NCBI GenBank assembly: GCA_005800655.1
Contig: SYEV01000091.1
Location: forward strand, 1-36,924
Reading direction: 5' to 3'
Length of the DNA stretch: 36,924 bases
Source: Bacteroidota bacterium
Lineage (GTDB): Bacteria; Bacteroidota; Bacteroidia; Chitinophagales; Chitinophagaceae
Shown piece after piece: positions 8,630 to 16,494 of this stretch; position 1 is the stretch's first letter; each line of letters starts with the position of its first letter. Below the pieces are notes generated by a model. It did no database searches. It was not told the DNA's origin and was given only the letters and a program-made list of their open reading frames with translations. The position numbers were made by a program, and so were the translations under genes.

Positions 8630-10135
8630 TTAAAGTTTATTAAATTGTTTGCATATTAAATTTGCGACTACTTCCCCACTAATTAAACTTGGGGGCACCC
8701 CTGGGCCAGGTACCGTTAATTGACCAGTGTAATATAGGTTTTTTACTTTTTTACTTTTACAACTTGGCTTTAAAAATGCGGTTTGAAGTAAGGTATTTGC
8801 TAATCCGTATGCATTTCCTTTAAATGAATGATAATCTTGCTTAAAATCAGCTACTGCGTATGAACGCTTATATACAATTGCATCGGTGATTGTTTGCCCC
8901 CATTTTTTTTCTAATCGCTCAATAATCAAGTTGAAATATTTTTCGCGAACATCCGCTGTATCCCCCTCTAAGCCAGCTGCTATTGGAATGAGTAAAAATA
9001 AATTTTCACATCCAACTGGAGCAACAGTAGGATCCGTAACAGAAGGCACACTGGCATAAAATAGCGGATTAGATGGCCACATTGGGTTGCTATATATTTC
9101 ACTGCCATGCACTGAGAAGTCGGAATCAAAAAACAATGAATGATGTGTAACGTCCTTCAATTTTTTATTTAGTCCAACATAATACAATAGGGAACTTGGC
9201 GCCAAAACCCGACTGTCCCAATATTTTTCGGAATAACTTTGGTATTTTTTTTCCAATAAATTGGTCTCAATGTGATGATAATCACCAGCACCAATTAACA
9301 CATCAAATGTATAATTTTCCTGTAACCCCGTTTCATTCACTTTCGAAATAACCTTTGTTGCAATGCCGTTTTCAACCACAATTTGCATAACCTCCTCTCC
9401 TAGTTTAAATTGCACACCCAATGACATAGCTACTTTAACCATCGCTTCTACAATACTATACATGCCATGTTTGGGATACCAAGTACCACCCTTAATATCT
9501 GCATAATTCATTAAGCTATATAGCGCAGGTGTATTTTCAGGAAGTGCTCCTAAGAATAATACAGGGAACTCCATTAAAAACTGGATATAAGGATGCTTAA
9601 AGTAACGGGCAATATGCGTTTTCATGGACTGAAAAACATCTAACTTAAACACCCCTTTAATTAATTCAAAATCAATAAACTCAGTGATGGATATACTTGG
9701 CTGATAAACTAATTTACCTACGCCCACTTCATATTTATACTTTGCTTCTGCTAAAAATAAATCTAAGGCATTACCCGAACCCGGCTCTATGGATTCAAAC
9801 AAGTTTTTCAATGCCTCATAGTTCGCAGGTAAATCCCAAGTTGCTTTTTCAAAATAAACACGATAAGAGGGATCTAATCTTTGTATTTCATAAAAATCGG
9901 AAACCTTTTTTCCAAAAGAACCAAAATATTTTTCAAATACATCTGGCATCCAATACCAACTTGGGCCCATATCAAATGTAAATCCTTCCGCTTCAAATTT
10001 TCGTGCACGCCCACCAGCCATTTCATTTTTTTCAATGATAGTTACTTCCCAACCTTTTTTTGCTAAAAAAGAAGCAGCAGATAAGCCTGCAAAACCGGCA
10101 CCGATCACTAATGCTTTTTTGGATTTTGTTGTCAT
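8630..10135 (-). CDS. crtI: Phytoene desaturase
   Basis: This 501-residue FAD-dependent desaturase converts phytoene to a coloured polyene, probably lycopene given the downstream cyclase. The N-terminal motif is VIGAGFAGLSAASFLAKKG, followed by GGRARKFEAEGFTFDMGPSW. The CrtI C-terminal signature GQLTVPGPGVPPSLISGE is also present. It begins 3 bp after the stop of the sigma-factor gene. That spacing argues for coupled expression and explains how the sigma factor could be co-transcribed with the enzymes. Confidence 0.95.
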   Translation of the reverse strand: MTTKSKKALVIGAGFAGLSAASFLAKKGWEVTIIEKNEMAGGRARKFEAEGFTFDMGPSWYWMPDVFEKYFGSFGKKVSDFYEIQRLDPSYRVYFEKATWDLPANYEALKNLFESIEPGSGNALDLFLAEAKYKYEVGVGKLVYQPSISITEFIDFELIKGVFKLDVFQSMKTHIARYFKHPYIQFLMEFPVLFLGALPENTPALYSLMNYADIKGGTWYPKHGMYSIVEAMVKVAMSLGVQFKLGEEVMQIVVENGIATKVISKVNETGLQENYTFDVLIGAGDYHHIETNLLEKKYQSYSEKYWDSRVLAPSSLLYYVGLNKKLKDVTHHSLFFDSDFSVHGSEIYSNPMWPSNPLFYASVPSVTDPTVAPVGCENLFLLIPIAAGLEGDTADVREKYFNLIIERLEKKWGQTITDAIVYKRSYAVADFKQDYHSFKGNAYGLANTLLQTAFLKPSCKSKKVKNLYYTGQLTVPGPGVPPSLISGEVVANLICKQFNKL

Positions 10136-10138
10136 TGA

Positions 10139-10639
10139 TTAATATCGCTCTATTTTTTGTTTCAATATCTTACGCGCAAAGTGAATTCTACTTTTGATAG
10201 TACCAAGCGGTTCATTTAACGCATCTGATATTTCATTGTATTTATAGCCTTCAAAATACAAAATAAATGGGGTTCTAAACAAATCTGGTAAATCATAAAT
10301 CATTTTATTTACCTCTTTTAAATTTAAATTAGTAACTCCGTCATTTAATACCTTGACCCTGGTTTGATCAATCAAAAAATCATTCGGACTATTATCCAAA
10401 ACTGTGGCCTGCTTCGCCTTACGACGATAATCATTAATAAAAATATTACGCATGATCGTATATAACCATGCCTTAATATTTGTACCTACATTATACTTAT
10501 CCTTATTGGACAAAGCCCTAAATAAAGTATCTTGAAATAAATCCTTTGCAGATTCATGATCCTTCGTCAAATTAATAGCAAAAGGCTTTAAAAAATCAGC
10601 ATTTTCAGTTAGTAAGAGTGTAAATTCTGCGGTTGACAT
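10139..10639 (-). CDS. ECF RNA polymerase sigma factor, first gene of the carotenoid operon
   Basis: This 166-residue sigma-70 family protein has only regions 2 and 4. Region 2 includes DLFQDTLFRALSNKDKY and IKAWLYTIMRNIFINDYRR. Region 4 includes LPDLFRTPFILYFEGYKYNEI and GTIKSRIHFARKIL. No anti-sigma gene is adjacent. It leads the crt operon and is preceded by a CarH-like repressor gene. This layout recalls LitR/LitS-type light-inducible carotenoid control, where a B12 repressor governs an ECF sigma factor. That role is inferred. Confidence 0.9.
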   Translation of the reverse strand: MSTAEFTLLLTENADFLKPFAINLTKDHESAKDLFQDTLFRALSNKDKYNVGTNIKAWLYTIMRNIFINDYRRKAKQATVLDNSPNDFLIDQTRVKVLNDGVTNLNLKEVNKMIYDLPDLFRTPFILYFEGYKYNEISDALNEPLGTIKSRIHFARKILKQKIERY

Positions 10640-10647
10640 ATTATTAT

Positions 10648-10675
10648 GTTTAACATTTAATGTATAAAGTTAAAC
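10648..10675. promoter_or_regulatory. Candidate operator (inverted repeat) in the ECF-crt operon promoter
   Basis: Perfect 7-bp arms GTTTAAC and GTTAAAC are separated by 14 bp (21 bp centre to centre, about two helical turns). A smaller palindrome ACATT-T-AATGT overlaps the left arm and spacer. The element overlaps the -7 box and the expected transcription start, which suits repression. The region is very AT-rich, so chance occurrence is possible. Confidence 0.35.
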
Positions 10676-10682
10676 AAAAATA
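10675..10682 (-). promoter_or_regulatory. Candidate -7 box of the ECF-crt operon
   Basis: On the minus strand the sequence is TATTTTTG, a match to TAnnTTTG, 35 bp before the sigma-factor ATG. No convincing -33 TTTG is seen at the expected distance. Confidence 0.4.
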
Positions 10683-10843
10683 TGACTTTAGTAACTATTT
10701 TATTTAATTTTTTTAAAATAATATTAAACAAAATGAAAAAAGAGCGTAATGTAAATTAGATATATATTATTTATATAATGTTTATATAGTTAATATACAA
10801 TTATATGAAAGTTTTTGAAAAAAAGAAGCCTAAGGGAATTGTA

Positions 10844-11722
10844 TTAAATAGCTTGAATAAGTTGAATCACTTCAGCTAGGCTTTTCTTGACTGCTATATT
10901 CTCGGACAGTTTTCCTTTATAATCCTTCATGAACAATCCTGATAGCATCACGGGGGTTGTATTGCTTACTTGACCTATCTGTGAAATAAAACGGTCTAAT
11001 TTAAACACTTTTGACGGGGATGTTAAATGGCAAAATACATAGTTAGGCTTCTTTACTGCAGTTAAATAAAAAAGGTCTTTCATTGGAACATTCGCTCCTA
11101 GATAATTAACATAGATCCCCTCTTGTTTTAATAAGAAGTATACAAACAACATGCCAATTTCATGATGTTCACCTTCAGGCATAAATAAAATAACGCTCTT
11201 ATTATGCTCTGAAACTACAGGCAGTCTCTCAATTCCTAAAATTATTTTTTGCCTCAATAGATTGGTTGCCAAATGCTCCTGTGCCGGATTGATATGATTG
11301 GTCATCCATAAAATACCCACTCTTTCTAAAAATGGAAATACAATTTCTGTAATCGTTTTGTCAACACCTTTCTGTCCAGAATATAGATCTAATTGTTTTT
11401 CAAAAGCATGCATGTTCAAGGAAACCATCTCCTTAATTAATACATTCACTACCCTTTCCCTAATTGCATCAATTTGGTTCAAGGAAAGAATTTTTTTCTC
11501 CATTTGATCGGCCGACATCTTATCAATATGAGAAATTTTAAACCCATATTTATTTAACAAGGAAACGTTCAAAATGGTCTTCAATTCTTCGGAACTATAG
11601 GAACGAATATTAGTTTCGGTACGCGATGGTTGTAAAAAATTATAGCGCTGCTCCCAAATACGAATTGTATGGGCTTTAATTCCCGTAACCTGTTCTAAAT
11701 CCTTGATGGAATAACTTGACAT
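10844..11722 (-). CDS. MerR-family regulator with B12-binding domain, CarH/LitR-like photoreceptor
   Basis: This 292-residue protein has an N-terminal MerR winged helix (1-70, YSIKDLEQVTGIKAHTIRIWEQRY). A four-helix cap follows, and a C-terminal Rossmann cobalamin domain. The cap holds Trp139-x9-Glu149-His150, the Wx9EH signature known from the adenosylcobalamin photoreceptor CarH. The Rossmann part has Glu185-x-His187-x2-Gly190, matching the HxxG lower-ligand motif with Glu in place of the usual Asp. CarH proteins repress carotenoid genes in the dark and release DNA when light cleaves adenosyl-B12. The gene lies 204 bp upstream of the crt operon on the same strand, supporting that role. An inverted repeat lies just upstream of its ATG. 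Confidence 0.88.
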   Translation of the reverse strand: MSSYSIKDLEQVTGIKAHTIRIWEQRYNFLQPSRTETNIRSYSSEELKTILNVSLLNKYGFKISHIDKMSADQMEKKILSLNQIDAIRERVVNVLIKEMVSLNMHAFEKQLDLYSGQKGVDKTITEIVFPFLERVGILWMTNHINPAQEHLATNLLRQKIILGIERLPVVSEHNKSVILFMPEGEHHEIGMLFVYFLLKQEGIYVNYLGANVPMKDLFYLTAVKKPNYVFCHLTSPSKVFKLDRFISQIGQVSNTTPVMLSGLFMKDYKGKLSENIAVKKSLAEVIQLIQAI

Positions 11723-11729
11723 GCTATAT

Positions 11730-11761
11730 AAACAATGATTTTTAAAAATTGTTCATTGTTT
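11730..11761. promoter_or_regulatory. Candidate operator upstream of the CarH-like gene
   Basis: Perfect 9-bp arms AAACAATGA and TCATTGTTT flank a 14-bp AT-rich spacer, ending 7 bp before the regulator ATG. The spacer length equals that of the inverted repeat before the sigma-factor gene. It could serve autoregulation; this is inferred from position and symmetry only. Confidence 0.4.
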
Positions 11762-11838
11762 GATGAAAAATGTGATTTATACTGACACAAGAAGGCTGAT
11801 TCTGGTGCTTAATAATAGTATGAAAAGCTGACCAACCC

Positions 11839-12699
11839 CTACTTTTTCAAATTTCTCAAATACTCCCCATAGCCACTTTTAGCGTATTTATCAGCCAAAA
11901 CCAATAACTGCGCTTTATCAATAAAGCCCATTCTAAAGGCAACCTCTTCGATACAGCCTATCTTTTGGCTTTGACGTTTTTCAATAACTCGAACAAACTC
12001 GCAAGCATCTGCCAAGGACTCAAAAGTACCGGTATCCAACCAGGCCGTACCGCGATTCATGATGCCTACTTGTAATTGCTTACGTTCTAAATATACTTTA
12101 TTGACATCAGTAATTTCATACTCGCCTCTTGGAGAGGCAGGTATGTTTTTAGCGATTTCAAAGACTTGATTATCATAAAAATACAAACCAGGTACTGCAA
12201 AATTTGACTTAGGTGCCTTTGGCTTTTCTTCCAATGATAAAGCGTTATTATTTTCATCAAATTCAACCACCCCATAACGCTCAGGATCATTTACTTCATA
12301 AGCAAAAACAGCTGCACCATCCACATCATTAAAGGATTGTACCAACTTACTAAAGCCCGCACCGTAAAATATATTATCCCCTAATACCAACGCCACTTTA
12401 TCATTTCCAACAAAATCAGCTCCAATAACAAACGCCTGCGCCAACCCATTCGGAACCGCTTGCACTGCATAACTAAATTTGCAACCTATCTCAGAACCAT
12501 CTCCCAATAATCTTTTAAATTGATCATTGTCCTCGGGTGTTGTAATGATTAACACCTCCTTAATACCTGCCAACATTAACACAGACAATGGATAATAAAT
12601 CATTGGCTTATCATAGATAGGCATTAATTGCTTACTAATCCCCTTGGTAATTGGATACAATCTTGTACCCGATCCTCCTGCTAATATAATTCCCTTCAT
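11839..12699 (-). CDS. rfbA: Glucose-1-phosphate thymidylyltransferase
   Basis: This 286-residue enzyme makes dTDP-glucose from dTTP and glucose-1-phosphate. The N-terminus [35 protein letters not shown] is diagnostic in pieces: the nucleotide loop GGSGTRL and the [11 protein letters not shown] block. The metal site VLGDNIFYG and the sugar site EKPKAP are also present. It is the third gene of the minus-strand order rfbB, rfbC, rfbA, 57 bp after rfbC. Confidence 0.96.
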   Translation of the reverse strand: MKGIILAGGSGTRLYPITKGISKQLMPIYDKPMIYYPLSVLMLAGIKEVLIITTPEDNDQFKRLLGDGSEIGCKFSYAVQAVPNGLAQAFVIGADFVGNDKVALVLGDNIFYGAGFSKLVQSFNDVDGAAVFAYEVNDPERYGVVEFDENNNALSLEEKPKAPKSNFAVPGLYFYDNQVFEIAKNIPASPRGEYEITDVNKVYLERKQLQVGIMNRGTAWLDTGTFESLADACEFVRVIEKRQSQKIGCIEEVAFRMGFIDKAQLLVLADKYAKSGYGEYLRNLKK

Positions 12700-12756
12700 A
12701 GTGTTTTTTTGTGTTTAGGTTTTTGCACTTTTTGCTAAAATCATCATTCTTAATGG

Positions 12757-13308
12757 TTATAAGCTTGCTGCGTATTCCGCGAAGCTTCCCAATGTTTTAT
12801 CTTTTTCAGAAAATATTAATTCCGACGTTGGCAACTTCCAATCAATATTTAAATCCTTGTCATTATACATAATCCCCACTTCATTGCCAGGTTCGTAAAA
12901 TTTATCTACCTTATAAAAAAAGGTAGCTGCTTCACTTAACACCACAAATCCATGCGCAAAACCACTAGGTACAAAAAATTGTTTGTGATTGTCTGCAGTT
13001 AATTCAATTGCATAATGTTGCCCAAAACTGGGAGAGCCTTTTCTTAAATCTACTGCAATATCCAATACGGCTCCTTCTATCACTCTTACTAGTTTTGCTT
13101 GCGCTGCATCTCCTTTTTGCATATGCAATCCGCGCAATACACCTTTAGATGATCTTGATTGATTATCCTGTACAAAAACAATATCTAATCCCGAAGCCGC
13201 TGCAAAATCTCTTTGATTAAAAGTTTCTATGAAATAGCCTCTTGCATCACCATGAACAGTATCGTGAATAATAAAACAATCTTTTAATGGTGTATTTTCA
13301 ATTTTCAT
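12757..13308 (-). CDS. rfbC: dTDP-4-dehydrorhamnose 3,5-epimerase
   Basis: This 183-residue cupin-fold epimerase acts on dTDP-4-keto-6-deoxyglucose. The active-site blocks are RGLHMQKGDAAQAKLVRV with the catalytic His, DLRKGSPSFGQH, and FVPSGFAHGFVVLSE. The length is normal for the family. The gene lies between rfbB and rfbA. The next pathway enzyme, the reductase RfbD, is not in the window. Confidence 0.95.
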   Translation of the reverse strand: MKIENTPLKDCFIIHDTVHGDARGYFIETFNQRDFAAASGLDIVFVQDNQSRSSKGVLRGLHMQKGDAAQAKLVRVIEGAVLDIAVDLRKGSPSFGQHYAIELTADNHKQFFVPSGFAHGFVVLSEAATFFYKVDKFYEPGNEVGIMYNDKDLNIDWKLPTSELIFSEKDKTLGSFAEYAASL

Positions 13309-13380
13309 GCTGAGGAATTGGCTTTATTATTATTTATTATTCTGATAATTTATTTTCAAATACGATGAACCATTACCCAA

Positions 13381-14475
13381 TTAGCGATTACTATACATTT
13401 CGCTATAATAGGTCTGATACGCACCACTAGTTACGTTTTCTAACCAAGGTCCATTGCTTAAATACCATTCGATGGTTTCCGCTAAACCTTGTTCAAAAGT
13501 AACCGACGGGGACCAACCTAATTCCTTATTCAATTTAGTGGCGTCAATGGCATAACGGCGGTCATGTCCTGGACGGTCTTTCACATAGGTAATTAGCGCT
13601 TCACTTTCACCAACCGCACGACCCAATTTAACATCCATCTGCACACACATTAATTTTACCAAATCAATATTGGTCCACTCATTAAATCCACCAATATTGT
13701 AAGTATCAGCTTTTTTACCTTGATGAAAAATAATATCAATAGCGCGCGCATGATCTTTCACATACAACCAATCACGCGTATACAAACCATCACCGTATAC
13801 AGGTAATGATTTTTTATTGATTATATTATGTATAAATAATGGAATTAATTTTTCAGGAAAATGGTTCGGTCCATAATTATTGGAGCAATTTGAAATCACG
13901 ATTGGCAAATGATACGTTTCCCCATAAGCTCTAACAAAATGATCACTGGCAGCCTTACTTGCAGAATAAGGTGAATTAGGGTCATAAGCCGTGGTTTCTG
14001 TAAATAACCCCTCTTTTCCTAAACTACCATATACTTCATCGGTAGAGACATGATAAAATAAATGATCTCTTTTTTTCTCCCAACTACCATCATGTGCATT
14101 TTCATAACTTAAATCCGCTTTCCAAAATTCCTTTGCAGTATTTAATAAGTTAACCGTTCCAATTACATTGGTATAAACAAAATCCAACGGAGAAACGATG
14201 GACCTGTCCACATGCGATTCGGCAGCCAAATGAATCACATCCGTAATTGCATGCTTTTCAAATATTTGCTTTAATGCATCTGCTTCTAAAATATTAGCTT
14301 TTACAAAATGATAATTAGGGGCATTTTCAATGTCCTTTAGATTTTCCAAATTGCCCGCATAGGTCAACGCATCCAAATTAAATATTTGATACTCAGGGTA
14401 TTTGTTCAACATCAAACGCACTACATGTGACCCAATAAACCCTGCACCACCTGTGATTAATATGTTTTTTTGCAT
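13381..14475 (-). CDS. rfbB: dTDP-glucose 4,6-dehydratase
   Basis: This 364-residue short-chain dehydrogenase/reductase has the NAD-binding motif GGAGFIGSHVVRLML. The catalytic Tyr-x3-Lys is in PYSASKAASDHFVRAYGETY, and the STDEVYG motif carries the dehydratase acids. It converts dTDP-glucose to dTDP-4-keto-6-deoxyglucose. It is the first gene of the rfbBCA group and has a candidate -7 box just upstream. It is divergent from the acyltransferase gene. Confidence 0.95.
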   Translation of the reverse strand: MQKNILITGGAGFIGSHVVRLMLNKYPEYQIFNLDALTYAGNLENLKDIENAPNYHFVKANILEADALKQIFEKHAITDVIHLAAESHVDRSIVSPLDFVYTNVIGTVNLLNTAKEFWKADLSYENAHDGSWEKKRDHLFYHVSTDEVYGSLGKEGLFTETTAYDPNSPYSASKAASDHFVRAYGETYHLPIVISNCSNNYGPNHFPEKLIPLFIHNIINKKSLPVYGDGLYTRDWLYVKDHARAIDIIFHQGKKADTYNIGGFNEWTNIDLVKLMCVQMDVKLGRAVGESEALITYVKDRPGHDRRYAIDATKLNKELGWSPSVTFEQGLAETIEWYLSNGPWLENVTSGAYQTYYSEMYSNR

Positions 14476-14492
14476 CTTAATTTTGTATCTTA

Positions 14493-14500
14493 CAAAGATA
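14493..14500 (-). promoter_or_regulatory. Candidate -7 box of rfbB
   Basis: On the minus strand the sequence is TATCTTTG (TAnnTTTG), 17 bp before the rfbB ATG, implying a leader of about a dozen bases. No clear -33 element is visible. Confidence 0.45.
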
Positions 14501-14547
14501 TTAAAACGATGATATATATTAGTAAGTAATTTATAAAACTTTAAGCT

Positions 14548-15702
14548 ATGACCAAGGAAAGATATTATTCATTAGATGTTTTCAGGGGTGCCACAGTTGC
14601 ACTAATGATTTTAGTAAACAATCCTGGTTCCTGGGCCAATACTTTTAGCCCTTTAGCCCACGCCAGCTGGCATGGTTGCACGCCTACTGATTTGGTGTTC
14701 CCTTTTTTCTTATTTGCAGTGGGTAATGCCATGTCCTTTGTGATGCCCAAGTTGCAACAAGGAAATAGCAGCGAATTTTGGAAAAAAGTAATCAAACGAA
14801 CTTTACTTATATTTTTAATTGGACTGTTTTTAAATTGGAGTCCGTTTGTAAAATGGAGTGACACTGGTTTGGTATTTAAGCCATGGGAAAATGTGCGCAT
14901 ATTAGGGGTGCTTCAAAGAATCGCCTTGTGCTACTTTTTTGCGTCAGTCATTATTTATTACGGAAAATCACGCATGGCATTATTTATTGGCATGATGATT
15001 TTAGTGATATACTGGGTGCTGACTTTCGTACTAGGCGCGGCAGGCCATCCCTATAGTTTATCAGGCTATTTCGGAAATGCCATTGATTTAAATGTTTTAG
15101 GAATATCCCATGTTTATAAAGGCGAAGGCGTTCCATTTGATCCAGAAGGATTGACTAGCACACTCCCTGCAATCGTGCAAGTCCTATTTGGATATTTAGT
15201 GGGTGAATACATTCAATTAAAAGGGAAGAATTTTGAAATGCTTGCAAAGCTAATACTGACAGGGGTTATACTCGTATTCGTAGGTTATATTTGGGATTTT
15301 AGTTTTCCTATAAATAAAAAAATATGGACCAGTAGTTATGTTTTTTACACTTCTGGTTTAGCAATCATTACATTGAGTATGTTTATTTATTTACTTGAAT
15401 TTAATAACGCCAAAGGAAAATGGAGTCAGTTTTTTGATGTGTTCGGGAAAAACCCTTTATTCATTTTTGTATTAAGTGGCTTTTTACCACGCGTATTGGC
15501 TTTATTAAGATGGGTAGACCATTTAGATGAAAAAGGAGAACCGGTTTATACCAATGCATTGCCTTGGTTTTACCAAAATGTATGTAAGAATGTTGCAAGT
15601 GATTTACGCATTGGTTCTCTATTATACGCCTTATGCATCATTGCCTTTATGGGTGCGATTGCCTACTTGCTAGATAAAAAGAAAATTTATATCCGAGTAT
15701 AA
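14548..15702 (+). CDS. Membrane acyltransferase, HGSNAT-like (DUF5009 type)
   Basis: This 384-residue polytopic membrane protein has about ten hydrophobic segments. Near the N-terminus SLDVFRGATVALMILVNNPG and HASWHGCTPTDLVFPFFLF resemble heparan-alpha-glucosaminide N-acetyltransferase homologues, in which a histidine in the second motif carries the acetyl group across the membrane. In bacteria such proteins probably acetylate extracytoplasmic amino sugars, but the substrate is not known. It is divergent from rfbB and convergent with the nucleotidyltransferase gene (17-bp gap). Confidence 0.85.
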   Translation: MTKERYYSLDVFRGATVALMILVNNPGSWANTFSPLAHASWHGCTPTDLVFPFFLFAVGNAMSFVMPKLQQGNSSEFWKKVIKRTLLIFLIGLFLNWSPFVKWSDTGLVFKPWENVRILGVLQRIALCYFFASVIIYYGKSRMALFIGMMILVIYWVLTFVLGAAGHPYSLSGYFGNAIDLNVLGISHVYKGEGVPFDPEGLTSTLPAIVQVLFGYLVGEYIQLKGKNFEMLAKLILTGVILVFVGYIWDFSFPINKKIWTSSYVFYTSGLAIITLSMFIYLLEFNNAKGKWSQFFDVFGKNPLFIFVLSGFLPRVLALLRWVDHLDEKGEPVYTNALPWFYQNVCKNVASDLRIGSLLYALCIIAFMGAIAYLLDKKKIYIRV

Positions 15703-15719
15703 TTTAATGGAAGTAAATT

Positions 15720-16472
15720 TTAAGGAAATAAAGTTGCTGCCTTTTCAAGATTTTCAGGCTTGCCAACATCCATTAAAATGGAATCACTATGGTCGTAATA
15801 ACCAATCGTATTTGTAGCAGCTATTTGCAAATAAGCATCAATTAGTGAAAATTTCCCTTGCAATTGTAATGCAGTAAAAAAAGATGCATGTATTATTTGT
15901 ATTCCACTGAAGGCCTTGGGAATAATTTTGCTTGAATCACTCATGCCATTGGTTTGTGCAGCCACCAACTTTTCCTCCAACGTCGTATTATTTTTCCAAC
16001 CTGTCAACAAATCATTCTGATTAAATAATAAATTACGACTTGAACTTCTATTGGTCACCGCTAATGTAGCGACATAATGATTATGGCTATTTTTTAATAC
16101 AGCATCAGCAGCCATCATTTTATCTAAAGGCATGTTGGTTAGAATATCTGCATTCATCACTAGCCAAGATGCTTCGTTTTTAAAATAATCAGCAGCAAAT
16201 AAAACACCACCACCCGTTTCTAATACTTCATCAGATTCATCTGAAATTGTAATGTTAGATCCCCAGCCATTATTCTCTTGAACGGCACTAATAATTTGAT
16301 CACTAAAATGATGCACATTCACCACCACTTCGCGTATACCAAATGCTTGCAAGTATTCAATATTCCGTTGTAATAAAGTTTTCCCATTCACTAAGGCCAA
16401 TGCCTTGGGATGATGATTGGTAAAGGGTTTTAATCTGGTGCCTAATCCTGCCGCTAAAATCATTGCTCGCAT
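15720..16472 (-). CDS. Sugar-1-phosphate nucleotidyltransferase, MurU-like
   Basis: This 250-residue protein has the nucleotidyltransferase core: MILAAGLGTRLKPFTNHHPKAL (nucleotide loop and lysine), ETGGGVLFA, and the metal aspartate in WLVMNADILTN. The C-terminal SILMDVGKPENLEKA is typical of MurU or mannose-1-phosphate guanylyltransferase-like enzymes. It lies 22 bp after the kinase-RapZ gene on the same strand. In Pseudomonas an amgK-murU pair recycles MurNAc to UDP-MurNAc, so this role is likely but not proven; other sugar-1-phosphates are possible. Confidence 0.85.
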   Translation of the reverse strand: MRAMILAAGLGTRLKPFTNHHPKALALVNGKTLLQRNIEYLQAFGIREVVVNVHHFSDQIISAVQENNGWGSNITISDESDEVLETGGGVLFAADYFKNEASWLVMNADILTNMPLDKMMAADAVLKNSHNHYVATLAVTNRSSSRNLLFNQNDLLTGWKNNTTLEEKLVAAQTNGMSDSSKIIPKAFSGIQIIHASFFTALQLQGKFSLIDAYLQIAATNTIGYYDHSDSILMDVGKPENLEKAATLFP

Positions 16473-16494
16473 AACCGAAAATTTATTGGGGAAA

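Noticed and set aside
10683-10843. Small RNA or extra gene in the 160-bp AT-rich gap before the crt promoter
   Set aside because: No open frame, no stable hairpin with T tract and no recognisable promoter; only low-complexity AT sequence is seen.
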